Part shown: positions 7,064-14,968 of the stretch, one piece after another
How positions within the stretch are numbered: position 1 is the stretch's first letter
Layout: every line of letters begins with the position of its first letter
DNA from: a virus
DNA: 20,014 nucleotides
Reading direction: 5' to 3' (one strand)
Virus record (IMG/VR): IMGVR_UViG_3300002519_000047
Coordinates: 1 to 20,014 of that record
Translations under genes and position numbers: made by a program
Notes under the pieces: generated by a model
Told to the model about the DNA's origin: nothing
The model's input: the letters and a program-made list of their open reading frames with translations, nothing else
Database searches by the model: none

Positions 7064-7479
7064 TTATCCTCCTCTTGTACATCTAAATATTTCGCTTGAT
7101 ATAGTAAGAGGCTTGCTATTCTTCTTACTGCCACTTTCATTTCCTCCAATGTTTTAACGCTTGCTAACATGTTATTAATGTCTCTTACAGTTAAGAATTT
7201 ATGTTGATCGTATAGATCTTTGCTTTCTTTTCTTCTTTTATTTCTAAGTTCTTCTTTTGTTTTCTTCTTACTGTCATGGCTCTCAATTACGTTTTGTATT
7301 ACAGTAGCATCAACATTATCAGGAAACTCAAACGTGGTTAAATTATCGCTAAGAGAAACCTTGAGTTTAGCTTTATGGTAAATACCATCTTCTAATGTAC
7401 CGCGTAATTCAGGAAGGGCTTCTAATATTTCATCATGAAGTATGTTAGGTTTATGTTCTTTTTTAACAGTTATCTTCAT
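7060..7479 (-). CDS. Hypothetical phage protein, 139 aa
   Basis: ATG 7479 overlaps the stop of the C1q-like gene as ATGA, and TGA 7060 overlaps the next start. The ribosome site is weak (AGAGAAAG), so translational coupling probably matters. The N-terminal half looks like beta strands (about residues 35-65, ending NLTTFEFPDNVDATVIQNV). The second half is a very basic helix (KKKTKEELRNKRRKE) followed by a Leu-rich helix. Small proteins of this kind often follow tail genes, but I recognise no family. Assembly factor or chaperone is speculation. Confidence 0.72.
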   Translation of the reverse strand: MKITVKKEHKPNILHDEILEALPELRGTLEDGIYHKAKLKVSLSDNLTTFEFPDNVDATVIQNVIESHDSKKKTKEELRNKRRKESKDLYDQHKFLTVRDINNMLASVKTLEEMKVAVRRIASLLLYQAKYLDVQEEDN

Positions 7480-8012
7480 AGTATTCTTTCTCTGTAGGCT
7501 ATGAACTCTGATTGAGCTGCTGTGGCTATCAATGAAATGCTGCCACCACTTATATGGTGGGCAACAACTTTTACACGATCTCCAGCAATTAATTTAAGAG
7601 ACCAATTTCCATGTACTAATATTACTGAGTTCGCTGCGCCCGTCAGATCTCCACTACCTCTATGTGACCTACTCCCGTTATTGATACGTAAAAAAACCAA
7701 AGCGAGATCGCCATCGTTCATAGAATATCGTAAATACGTCATAAATGAATAGATCCCGTCTGTCGGACAAACATACTCACCTGTAGTTCCATCATAAACG
7801 TTATCGTCATCTTCAAGAATTCTATCCCAAACAAGATCAGTGCTAGTATTATCAGGAATAGATTGATTAGCATTAAAGGTAACATCGATGTATTTAGATG
7901 AATGACCTAATCCGTTTGACTCCCCCCAACCTTGAAGATACTCAAAAAGAAGAGATAACTTCTTCATAGATGTTGTGCTTTTAGGTAGAAATGGGAATGT
8001 AAGCTTGCTCAC
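7476..8012 (-). CDS. C1q/TNF-like jelly-roll protein, candidate receptor-binding tip
   Basis: It starts at GTG 8012 with AGGAGGGG just upstream, overlapping the nozzle stop as GTGA. Residues 1-40 form a short helical N-terminus. Residues about 41-178 follow the C1q-like pattern: a W-D strand near 62-63, then YDGTTGEYVCPTDGIYSFM (73-91), then LALVFLRINNG (103-113), then WSLKLIAGDRVKVV (137-150), ending in a strand with SEFIAYR. C1q-fold domains trimerise and, in phages, occur at tips of fibres or tail proteins where they bind receptors. The position just after the nozzle fits a tail-tip or receptor-binding protein. A head fibre is the alternative. The fold is inferred from pattern, not from a search. 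Confidence 0.72.
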   Translation of the reverse strand: MSKLTFPFLPKSTTSMKKLSLLFEYLQGWGESNGLGHSSKYIDVTFNANQSIPDNTSTDLVWDRILEDDDNVYDGTTGEYVCPTDGIYSFMTYLRYSMNDGDLALVFLRINNGSRSHRGSGDLTGAANSVILVHGNWSLKLIAGDRVKVVAHHISGGSISLIATAAQSEFIAYRERIL

Positions 8013-10534
8013 CTATCCCCTCCTATTTTCTTGAAATGCGTTTCAAGACCTAATAACGTAAATACATCTGTAGTGGAATTATCAGTAATCCTAAAAGAAA
8101 CACTTCGGTTGTCTCCAGAACTGCCTTCAAAAAATACCTTCTTATAAAGCACGTCTTGGTTAGCGTTACCTGTTAAGGTGACTGTATTTGAATCTGAAAA
8201 AGCTGATTCATAATCAAAGTCCCAAGCAACTACAGCATCACCACTAGCTTCTACCTCGAACAAGGTATAGAAGTGATCGTAGATCTTTTCTTTAATAGGT
8301 CCACCGTCTTGAGATTGTTCCTGATAAAAATACTTAGTTTGAAAGGATGCATCTATCGCACACGTTCCATCACTAGCGTCTGAAGTTAACAAGGTATCAC
8401 TAGTATCTCGTTCATATCTAAATACACCTTGTGCACCTGTCCCAATATGCATTCTAGAAGTATTCTCATCTTCTTCAGACCAATTTAAAGCTGTAACACT
8501 AGAAGTTCCACAACCTGATTCCTCTTCAAAGGTATAGCTACTCCATGCACCATTATCTAAATGGAATATCGCTAAGGTGTCATTTCCCCAAGTGGTATCT
8601 GCTGGAAGCATAAACCATATTTGTCTATGCTTTGGATAATACTCTGCAAATGCTTTTAATTCAGTCGTATCTAAATCTGTAAATAAGGATTCTCTAATAG
8701 GAGCAGATATTTCTACAAACTGTTCCTCCTGATTAAAAGCATAGACACCATACTTATCTATGAAATAAACAATGCCATCAACTTCTACTAAAGATCTATT
8801 AGATGTAGTGCCTCTATTAGTGCTTATAAGAGATACAACATGGTTGTTAGGATTATCACCTCTTACTTCCCACACACTTCCAGACTTAAAAACAAATATG
8901 GAATTAGCTGAAGCAAATAAACCTGTAATAGCTTGTCCATCATCTTTGTTAATATCTAAGAAATCTACCTGTCTCCAAGATTCTGGTTCAGCTCCTGATC
9001 CACTGATTTCTGAAAAGTATAGCCTGGAAGGTTGATCCTCATCTCCAGCACCCCATATCCTATTTTTAAATACTTCAAGATATTTAACTGCTGGGGGTAC
9101 TCCATTATCATTTAAGCTGTCTCCTAGTATAGGAGCGAAGTCACCTAAAGAAGTGTCTGCTGTGTTATCGGTATAAGTTGTGTCAACATTAGGGATTTGT
9201 GCTACATAGAAGTAATTAGATCCACCTGCTTTAGTTCTATAAATATTTTTATATCTAACAGGACCATAGGTGCCATCACATTCAGCCATTGAAGTTAAAT
9301 CTATTTTATCTGAAGCTGCAGTTACTGTAGCACTAGCTGCACTACAATTACCTTCAGATCCATCCCAATGAACACATGAAAATCTATATTTATAATCTCC
9401 AGTTAATACTCCCGCTGCACCTGTAGCTCCACTTAAAGTATCTGTTACTGCTGGCACACCCATCTTATGGAATTCTGGTAGGAAAGTGAGGGCATCAAAA
9501 TAATGAGTGCCTAGCGAATCTGTGGCATTTGTTCTTTGAACATAGATATTAATTTCGGTTATATCATTTTCATCTGTAGAACCAGATGTTGCTGTTGTTG
9601 TATCTAAATCAATTCTATAATATCCAGTTTCTCCACTATGAGTAATGCTATGTTGTCTGTAATCAGCCCCTACTCCAGCCGTTGAAAATCTTACTAGAAT
9701 AGGACTAATAGAATCATTGGTTCCAGGAAACTCTATATAAATTAAACCATCTTTATGTCCCTCTAAATCTAATGAATCTATACCAGTATTTTGCATCCCA
9801 ACGGTAGTAGTAGTTGTAGCAGTAACATCAAATCCTACGATATTAGTTCCTTCAACTCGTTTTCCAGGTTGAGCGGAAGTAGAACCGCAATCGGTTAAAC
9901 AAGACCAATCACCAACAGTATCAAAACTTTCAATTAAATTATCTGATGCTTTTGCATTAAACTTTACATTTTCAACTGGTTTTACGTATCCAGGAGTTAA
10001 GTCTGGGTTAGGGATACCTCCTGTCTGAGCTGTCGCACAATAAAGCACGCCAGCCATTTGTACACAATCAAAATAATTTGTTTCTACTCCTGATGGAAAA
10101 GAAAATGTTCCCTTAGGAAATCTTGAAAGATCATGATCAACGCTTACATTCGTAGCTGTTTTATATAAAGCAACTGTAGCGTTTGCGGTTGCTACTAAAC
10201 CATCAGAAGCGTCATTTCTAAAATGAACTTCCCAATAAGGCGTAGCCATGACTGCCTTACCTAAAACTGTATAATCCGCTAATCCAAAAATGTTATCGTT
10301 CTCAGAAGAAGTAGAGTAAGTAGCAACAATGTCAAATCCTGGACGCTTAACGACGCGTTTGCTATCGTAATAAACATTTTTTGCCTCCAATGCCTCTTCA
10401 GGCATAAGCAAAATCTTATTAGTCGTATTATTCAATCCCTTATCGAGGCCATAGTGTCTTTCATATTCACTGAATATAATTCGGTAAATAGAAATGACTA
10501 AAATTGTAAGAATAAATATTTTTAATGCTTTCAT
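8009..10534 (-). CDS. Tail nozzle/hub (stabilisation) beta-propeller protein with inserted domains, 841 aa
   Basis: Residues 33-68 carry the nozzle-type opening (KGLNNTTNK, then EEALEAKNVYY, then KRPGFD). Residues 484-760 show propeller-like repeats such as YLEVFKNRIWGAG, RLYFSEI, SIFVFKSGSVWEV, GIVYFIDKYGVYAF and YYPKHRQIWFMLP. The C-terminus is beta-rich. This is the pattern of the podovirus tail nozzle or hub that closes the tail after the adaptor. Between these parts, residues about 198-355 resemble a carbohydrate-binding jelly roll (NLIESFDTVGDW to HYFDALTF). Residues about 366-465 resemble an Fn3-like domain. The chosen start, ATG 10534, directly follows the upstream stop, has only a weak GAG site, and gives an N-terminal hydrophobic helix (residues 4-22) unusual for this family. 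A later start (ATG at residue 44) would cut the conserved opening, so I keep ATG 10534. Confidence 0.82.
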   Translation of the reverse strand: MKALKIFILTILVISIYRIIFSEYERHYGLDKGLNNTTNKILLMPEEALEAKNVYYDSKRVVKRPGFDIVATYSTSSENDNIFGLADYTVLGKAVMATPYWEVHFRNDASDGLVATANATVALYKTATNVSVDHDLSRFPKGTFSFPSGVETNYFDCVQMAGVLYCATAQTGGIPNPDLTPGYVKPVENVKFNAKASDNLIESFDTVGDWSCLTDCGSTSAQPGKRVEGTNIVGFDVTATTTTTVGMQNTGIDSLDLEGHKDGLIYIEFPGTNDSISPILVRFSTAGVGADYRQHSITHSGETGYYRIDLDTTTATSGSTDENDITEINIYVQRTNATDSLGTHYFDALTFLPEFHKMGVPAVTDTLSGATGAAGVLTGDYKYRFSCVHWDGSEGNCSAASATVTAASDKIDLTSMAECDGTYGPVRYKNIYRTKAGGSNYFYVAQIPNVDTTYTDNTADTSLGDFAPILGDSLNDNGVPPAVKYLEVFKNRIWGAGDEDQPSRLYFSEISGSGAEPESWRQVDFLDINKDDGQAITGLFASANSIFVFKSGSVWEVRGDNPNNHVVSLISTNRGTTSNRSLVEVDGIVYFIDKYGVYAFNQEEQFVEISAPIRESLFTDLDTTELKAFAEYYPKHRQIWFMLPADTTWGNDTLAIFHLDNGAWSSYTFEEESGCGTSSVTALNWSEEDENTSRMHIGTGAQGVFRYERDTSDTLLTSDASDGTCAIDASFQTKYFYQEQSQDGGPIKEKIYDHFYTLFEVEASGDAVVAWDFDYESAFSDSNTVTLTGNANQDVLYKKVFFEGSSGDNRSVSFRITDNSTTDVFTLLGLETHFKKIGGDR

Positions 10535-11455
10535 TTAATACTCGTCAAATTGGTAGGGTAAGTGAACAAATGAGTTACGTGTTCCGAAGTTGTCTGGAGC
10601 TATTCTCAACAGATCATCTAGATCTGAGTTAAGAGTTGATCTTAAAGATCTTATTTGTGTGTCGTATTCTGCTTTCAACAAAGCAGCTAGTTCTATATGG
10701 TTTCTATCTGTAAGTGTTATTAAATATTTTGCGTATGTAGCTATGGCGTAATCAGCTGAATCCTCTTGTCCCATTAAAGCAAAGCGTTCTGCTATATGAG
10801 TAGTTACTCCAGCTTCTGTTGTACCAACATAATCTTTTTCTAGTTCCATACTTGTTGTGTTAGTAAATGTTTTAATTTTATACCAATATCCATTGCCATC
10901 TTTTATATACCTTCCAACCATGGCAGCCGTAAAAGTTGTCCCACTGCCAGCAATAGTCGCATCACCGTTGGTAAAAGTTATGGTACCTGTTTCATAATCA
11001 TCATTCGCAAAATCTCTCATAAGCATTCTATACGTGAGGTACATCGTAATAGCTGCATCAGGAACTGGATACAAACCTATCTGGTTAAACCCAGCATCTG
11101 ATAATCCTAATCGAGTTACGTAATATGTAGGCGTCCCGCTAGCCCCATTATTTGAGGGGTCTGGAACCTTTTCATAAAATAAAGCTGAGTCAATCGGTTG
11201 AAGTTTTGTTGGGGTTGTGTACTGTCTAAGAGATAGGATGTGACCTAAATCTTCTACAGGTTCATAAAGGAACTGCGAACTAACTGTTGAAAATGTCGTG
11301 GACTTCATACCAAGCATTCTAATGTCGCTTAACACTCTATCTTTCGCTTGGTTTATAGCTCTAAAAAGTCTGTTATTTACAGATGTCGCTAAACTCGTAA
11401 GAGTTGTTACTCCTAGTAAAGCTCCAACTTCTAAACGCATTTCACTCGATGTCAA
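10535..11455 (-). CDS. Head-to-tail adaptor/connector-like protein, 306 aa
   Basis: The start is TTG 11455, supported by AGAGGTG five bases upstream and a 4 bp overlap with the glycosyltransferase stop; ATG at residue 6 would lie too far from that site. The N-terminal part has helices (VNNRLFRAINQAKDRVLSDI, 26-45), then GTPTYYVTRLG and LYPVPDAAITMYLTYR. This is the usual course of phage adaptor proteins that dock below the portal ring. Residues about 157-217 are an extra beta module (GTITFTNGDATIAG, then VGRYI, then MELEKDYVGTTEAG) of a type common as an insert in phage tail proteins. A helical C-terminus follows. It lies directly before the nozzle gene, as expected for a podovirus tail. Assigned from pattern and position. 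Confidence 0.75.
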   Translation of the reverse strand: MTSSEMRLEVGALLGVTTLTSLATSVNNRLFRAINQAKDRVLSDIRMLGMKSTTFSTVSSQFLYEPVEDLGHILSLRQYTTPTKLQPIDSALFYEKVPDPSNNGASGTPTYYVTRLGLSDAGFNQIGLYPVPDAAITMYLTYRMLMRDFANDDYETGTITFTNGDATIAGSGTTFTAAMVGRYIKDGNGYWYKIKTFTNTTSMELEKDYVGTTEAGVTTHIAERFALMGQEDSADYAIATYAKYLITLTDRNHIELAALLKAEYDTQIRSLRSTLNSDLDDLLRIAPDNFGTRNSFVHLPYQFDEY

Positions 11456-12330
11456 ACTTTCACCTCTAATTTCTTATTGATTTCTTCTAACATTCTATTA
11501 ACGCGATGATGAATCGTGTGATTCTCTAATACGTATCGCATTCCTTCTCTTGCTATCTTTTCTCTTTCTTCATCATGCTCTATATAATACTTCGCCTTCT
11601 CAACAGCCTCATCCATGTCCTTGTAGGTAACAAGATGTTTGCCATCTTCGAATACAGCATGAAGTTCTGGGATGTCATTGGTTAGTAAAAAAGATCCTGT
11701 TGCTAAGGCTTCAAAGCAACGCATATTGAGATCATCTTTAATGGAGATATTAAATACTATTTTAGATTCACAATACTTTCTTGCAGCTTCTTCAAATAGT
11801 CTTTGTCCGTAAAAGAAGTTTGGAAATTCTTTAAACATGGTATCCAAAGCATCTATCCTGTTGCCGGAGTTAATATGACCTACAAAACAAATGTCAGTTT
11901 TCTTTCCAGGTATTTCGTAATTAGGATAGGCTTGTGGACAGACCGCGTGAGGAAGCCACAAGGCATGTTCAATTCCAGCTTTCTTAGCATCTTCTACTGC
12001 ACTCTGTTGAGCGAAGAAAACAATATCAAATTCTTTAGCCTTTTCTAGTCTCCAACCACCATCTAGGTGGGTGTCACTCATCCAACATAGATTTGGTTTA
12101 GGAGTCTTGAAAGGAACGTAAGGTAGCATTCCATATAGGGCATCTTCACCCCAATCAACATAAAGATGAAAATCATAATTACCAAATACATGCACATCTC
12201 CATCTGGAATAAAATGGTCTATTTCTAATTCGTTATCCTTCTGTCTGTTTTTTAAATCATTCCACACATATAATGGATTTCCATCATTGCGTCCTAATCG
12301 ATTTTCATAGTATATCGCTAGTCTATGCAT
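11452..12330 (-). CDS. GT-B glycosyltransferase, CgeB-like (group 1 type), 292 aa
   Basis: Third gene of the glycan cassette. ATG 12330 overlaps the previous gene by 8 bp and has AAGGGG upstream. The N-terminal half has a Rossmann-like course with DFHLYVDWGED (53-63) and LCWMSDTHLDGGW (81-93). The linker holds ICFVGHINSGNR (147-158), a typical start of the second GT-B lobe. NMRCFEALATGSFLLTNDIP (202-221) is the nucleotide-sugar binding region with the conserved Glu. EDGKHLVTYKDMDEAVEKA follows. This matches glycosyl transferases group 1 of the CgeB type. The product probably transfers a sugar from an NDP-sugar in the cytoplasm; donor and acceptor cannot be read. It is coupled by TTGA to the adaptor gene, so it is co-expressed with virion proteins. 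Confidence 0.85.
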   Translation of the reverse strand: MHRLAIYYENRLGRNDGNPLYVWNDLKNRQKDNELEIDHFIPDGDVHVFGNYDFHLYVDWGEDALYGMLPYVPFKTPKPNLCWMSDTHLDGGWRLEKAKEFDIVFFAQQSAVEDAKKAGIEHALWLPHAVCPQAYPNYEIPGKKTDICFVGHINSGNRIDALDTMFKEFPNFFYGQRLFEEAARKYCESKIVFNISIKDDLNMRCFEALATGSFLLTNDIPELHAVFEDGKHLVTYKDMDEAVEKAKYYIEHDEEREKIAREGMRYVLENHTIHHRVNRMLEEINKKLEVKV

Positions 12331-13573
12331 AGATTTCAGCCCCTTTTTTAACCTTTTCAGCTACCGTTACAAAACTCACAAAATTCTCTACATCAACATT
12401 TGCAACAACATGGAAACCGAACATCTCTAATAATGAAGGTAAGCTTGATTTAGTAAAGGCATGAACGGGTTCTGGATTCATTGGAATGGTATCGCCTATC
12501 GTTTGATCTGGAACGGCAATGATAAGCCGTCCATCAGGTTTTAATACTCTTCGCCACTCTTTAATGGTCTTCGATAGATCCACACAATGTTCTAATAAAT
12601 GTCTAGCTATAATCGTATCTACACTATCTGTTTCAAACGGTAACTCTTCTTCTGCATTTGCTTCAATGTCAGCAACACTTAATTCATTGCTAAGGGTTGA
12701 AATTGCATCTCCTTTTTTAATCCTATCTACACCTATAGAGTTTTCAATTGTTTTTCTGAAGCCACAACCCAGTTCAACAACTTGTTCGCCTGTGATATAG
12801 CTTCTAACAAGATCCCCTTCCATATCCCCTTCTTTCATTTCGTGAATACCCTCTATTGGCTGCCTTTGACACTCGAGGAATAATTTAAAACCATGCTTTT
12901 GAATTAAAGCTTTATTGGTTCTATCAATCATATCAATCGAGTTCCAGCCCATAGGTTGATCTGGTAGACCATGAACTTTAGTTCCTGTCACAAAACCATG
13001 ATGATAGATCATCACGCTTGGTTGAATTAAAAGCTTATAACCAGCTTTTAAGAATCTCATTGATAAATCGAAGTCATCCCCCCCAGGAAGCGTGTCATCG
13101 ATTCCACCAACCTCTTCTAAAGCACTTCTTCTTACCGCTACGCAAAATCCAATTAAATAACTTGTAGTTACAATGTCTTTAGGTGTATTAGGGTGAAATA
13201 TGTTTTGTAATCCTGATACGCAATTTGAAGTAGGTCCAACCGCTGCTACTTTCTTATCGTGAAATGGAAACAATAGGTTAATTAGCCAGTGACTTGATGT
13301 CTGAGGAACAAAGGTATCATCATTCATAAACACAATAAATTCGCTATCCGTGTGTTTAAGACCTTCTTTTAAACCACCTTCCCATCCAAGGTTTTTCTCT
13401 GTATTAACAATCTTAAGTAATTTATCTTTAGGTAATATAGTTTCTAATGGAGCTTTGCCGTTATTAACAACAACTATATCTGCAATACCTTGGTTGTGTT
13501 TTAGAATAGACTCTACGCAATTCTTCAGGTAATCAATTGAATCATATGTTGGAATTATCACTGTTGCTATCAT
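12323..13573 (-). CDS. Bifunctional GT2 glycosyltransferase / SAM-dependent methyltransferase, 416 aa
   Basis: ATG 13573 overlaps the upstream stop as ATGA. Residues 1-235 are a GT-A family 2 glycosyltransferase: VIIPTYDSIDYL (5-16), VVVNNG (34-39), NLGWEGG (61-67), the metal-binding MNDD (83-86), GGIDDTLPGGDDFDLSMRFL (156-175) and the downstream HHG. Residues about 250-400 are a class I methyltransferase: motif I VVELGCG (265-271), GVDR (281-284), LPFETDSVDTIIARHLLEH (311-329) and the RRVLKPDGRLIIAVPD helix-strand (341-356). Both domains look intact. The likely role is to add a sugar and then methylate it, or to methylate the previous residue so that chain growth is capped. Order and specificity are inference. 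No frameshift or stop separates the two halves. Confidence 0.87.
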   Translation of the reverse strand: MIATVIIPTYDSIDYLKNCVESILKHNQGIADIVVVNNGKAPLETILPKDKLLKIVNTEKNLGWEGGLKEGLKHTDSEFIVFMNDDTFVPQTSSHWLINLLFPFHDKKVAAVGPTSNCVSGLQNIFHPNTPKDIVTTSYLIGFCVAVRRSALEEVGGIDDTLPGGDDFDLSMRFLKAGYKLLIQPSVMIYHHGFVTGTKVHGLPDQPMGWNSIDMIDRTNKALIQKHGFKLFLECQRQPIEGIHEMKEGDMEGDLVRSYITGEQVVELGCGFRKTIENSIGVDRIKKGDAISTLSNELSVADIEANAEEELPFETDSVDTIIARHLLEHCVDLSKTIKEWRRVLKPDGRLIIAVPDQTIGDTIPMNPEPVHAFTKSSLPSLLEMFGFHVVANVDVENFVSFVTVAEKVKKGAEIYA

Positions 13574-14313
13574 GACACCTCTGTCGTTTTGTATTTGATG
13601 TATTCACCGTTGTGTCTCTCTACTTGTAGGTTGCTTTCTTTCCAATAAGCATGAGCTGAATCTTCAGTCACTTTAATTGGATTTCCTAGATGACCTAACT
13701 TTGTAGATGTATCAACATAAACTTTAAAACCATACTTCTTAGCGTTGTAACAAAAGAGAATGTCTTCACCTGTTTGTGATGATAGAGCAAAATAAGGTGG
13801 TTTCATTTTTCTAAACACATCCATTTTAATAAGAGCTGTACCGAAACCAAATGCATCACATTCAACCAACTTATCTTTTGGATAATTCATGATGTAATGG
13901 TTGATAAAGTAATCTTTCTTATCAATAGGATCCCAGCCATCTATACAAGAATAGATAACGGGTTTGAAGGGTGGATTCCTTGTGAATGCTAGTCCACCAA
14001 CGATATCAACATCGTGTCTGTATAATCTTTCAAAAATATCGTTATCTGCGATCATATCGTCATCAATCATCCACAGATAATCCATTCCAGCCTCTAGAGA
14101 ATTCTTAACAGCTTCTTCTCTAGCCATAGGGGTAAAAGTTCTTCCTATTACAAAGAAATAGAAATCAAATTCAACAGGTTCGTTCTTACTTCTTTCGGCC
14201 AATCTTCCTAAATGCAAAAAGTTTAAGAGTCTGTTTTCATAGGATTCTACTTGTGTATATCCGTTATTCGGAATTGCAATAGCAACTTTTACTACCTTAT
14301 GATTCTCAGCCAT
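13570..14313 (-). CDS. GT-A glycosyltransferase, phage type, 247 aa
   Basis: First gene of the cassette. I chose ATG 14313 (MAENHKVVKVAIAIPNNG), with GGGAGAG nine bases upstream, over an in-frame TTG 18 bases earlier that has no ribosome site. The fold follows GT-A: beta strand VAIAIPNNG (10-18), Arg-containing MAREEAVKNS, the metal site MIDDDMIAD (82-90), DIVGGLAFTRNP (103-114), a hydrophobic acceptor loop FGFGTALIKMDVF (155-167), GEDILFCYNAKKYGFKVYVD (182-201) with the catalytic-type acidic pair, and LGHLGNP (206-212). This arrangement is common among glycosyltransferases carried by phages and giant viruses. It should use an NDP-sugar with Mn2+ or Mg2+. It overlaps the gene before it by 22 bp and the GT2-methyltransferase by 4 bp, so the three enzymes are probably made together late in infection. 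The sugar and acceptor are unknown. Confidence 0.85.
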   Translation of the reverse strand: MAENHKVVKVAIAIPNNGYTQVESYENRLLNFLHLGRLAERSKNEPVEFDFYFFVIGRTFTPMAREEAVKNSLEAGMDYLWMIDDDMIADNDIFERLYRHDVDIVGGLAFTRNPPFKPVIYSCIDGWDPIDKKDYFINHYIMNYPKDKLVECDAFGFGTALIKMDVFRKMKPPYFALSSQTGEDILFCYNAKKYGFKVYVDTSTKLGHLGNPIKVTEDSAHAYWKESNLQVERHNGEYIKYKTTEVS

Positions 14314-14483
14314 ATAGAAATTCTCTCCCAATATTTAATTACTACAGGTTGTGCAACATAGTGACCAGCGTGTTTCTTTAAACACGATTGATCATCGGTC
14401 ACTAAAGCATAATCTGTACGACAACGGGACACCTCCAGAGGTTTTCCAAAAGGTCGTTTTACAAAACATGTAGGTGTCCACAT
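14292..14483 (-). CDS. Small Cys-containing hypothetical protein, 63 aa
   Basis: ATG 14483 has AAGGAA eight bases upstream, and the frame ends 22 bp inside the first glycosyltransferase gene. The product (MWTPTCFVKRPFGKPLEVSR at its start) contains three Cys, at residues 6, 21 and 34, plus His residues at 38 and 41. That could fit a small metal-binding or disulphide fold, but no clear CxxC pair is present. The good ribosome site and the fit between neighbours argue that it is real; without it there would be an unusual gap of about 170 bp in an otherwise gapless operon. It may be an accessory of the glycosylation cassette or a small head protein. Not recognised. Confidence 0.6.
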   Translation of the reverse strand: MWTPTCFVKRPFGKPLEVSRCRTDYALVTDDQSCLKKHAGHYVAQPVVIKYWERISIWLRIIR

Positions 14484-14499
14484 TGAGCGTTTCCTTAAA

Positions 14500-14946
14500 T
14501 TAAAGGCCTCTTACAAATCCCTTAATCCAGACTTGTGCTGAAACGGCAGCGGGTGTTTCTGCTGCTTTGACGTATCTGTAGAGTAGGGTTGAAAGAGCTT
14601 GGTTGGTAAGTGAACTGAAAAATGTTCCAGCTACTGCACCAGGTTTGAGGGTATCACCACGAGTAATCGTGATAGAAGTCCCTACGTGTGAAACTAGAAC
14701 TGACGCGGCATAACCCCAAGCAGTTACTTGTCCGTAACCGTTGATCGCTATGTCTTGCTTTGCAACACCACCAAAACCACTGATTGTAGCAGCCGTTGAA
14801 TTAACTGCGCTAACTCCATCAATAGAAGCACCGGCTTGTACTAAACAAACACCAGCACCTGTGGTAATTGATCCACCACCATCTACGTTTTTAACAACTA
14901 AACGAATGGTTTCTGCATCGGTTCTGTTAATGCGTTGCGTATTCAA
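14500..14946 (-). CDS. Capsid decoration/cement-like protein, 148 aa
   Basis: The start is TTG 14946 (MNTQRINRTDAET), with AAAGGAG about nine bases upstream. The protein is rich in Gly, Ala, Val, Ser and Thr and looks all-beta, with GYGQVTAWGYAASVLV, SITITRGDTLKPGAVAGTFF and a C-terminal VWIKGFVRGL. The strand course and the GDTLKPG turn are like small capsid cement proteins (DUF2190-like) that usually sit next to the major capsid gene. It lies two genes after the major capsid protein and directly before the glycan cassette, so it is a reasonable but unproven candidate acceptor for glycosylation. A head-fibre or completion role is an alternative. Confidence 0.65.
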   Translation of the reverse strand: MNTQRINRTDAETIRLVVKNVDGGGSITTGAGVCLVQAGASIDGVSAVNSTAATISGFGGVAKQDIAINGYGQVTAWGYAASVLVSHVGTSITITRGDTLKPGAVAGTFFSSLTNQALSTLLYRYVKAAETPAAVSAQVWIKGFVRGL

Positions 14947-14968
14947 TTATTCTTTTCTCCTTTCACCA

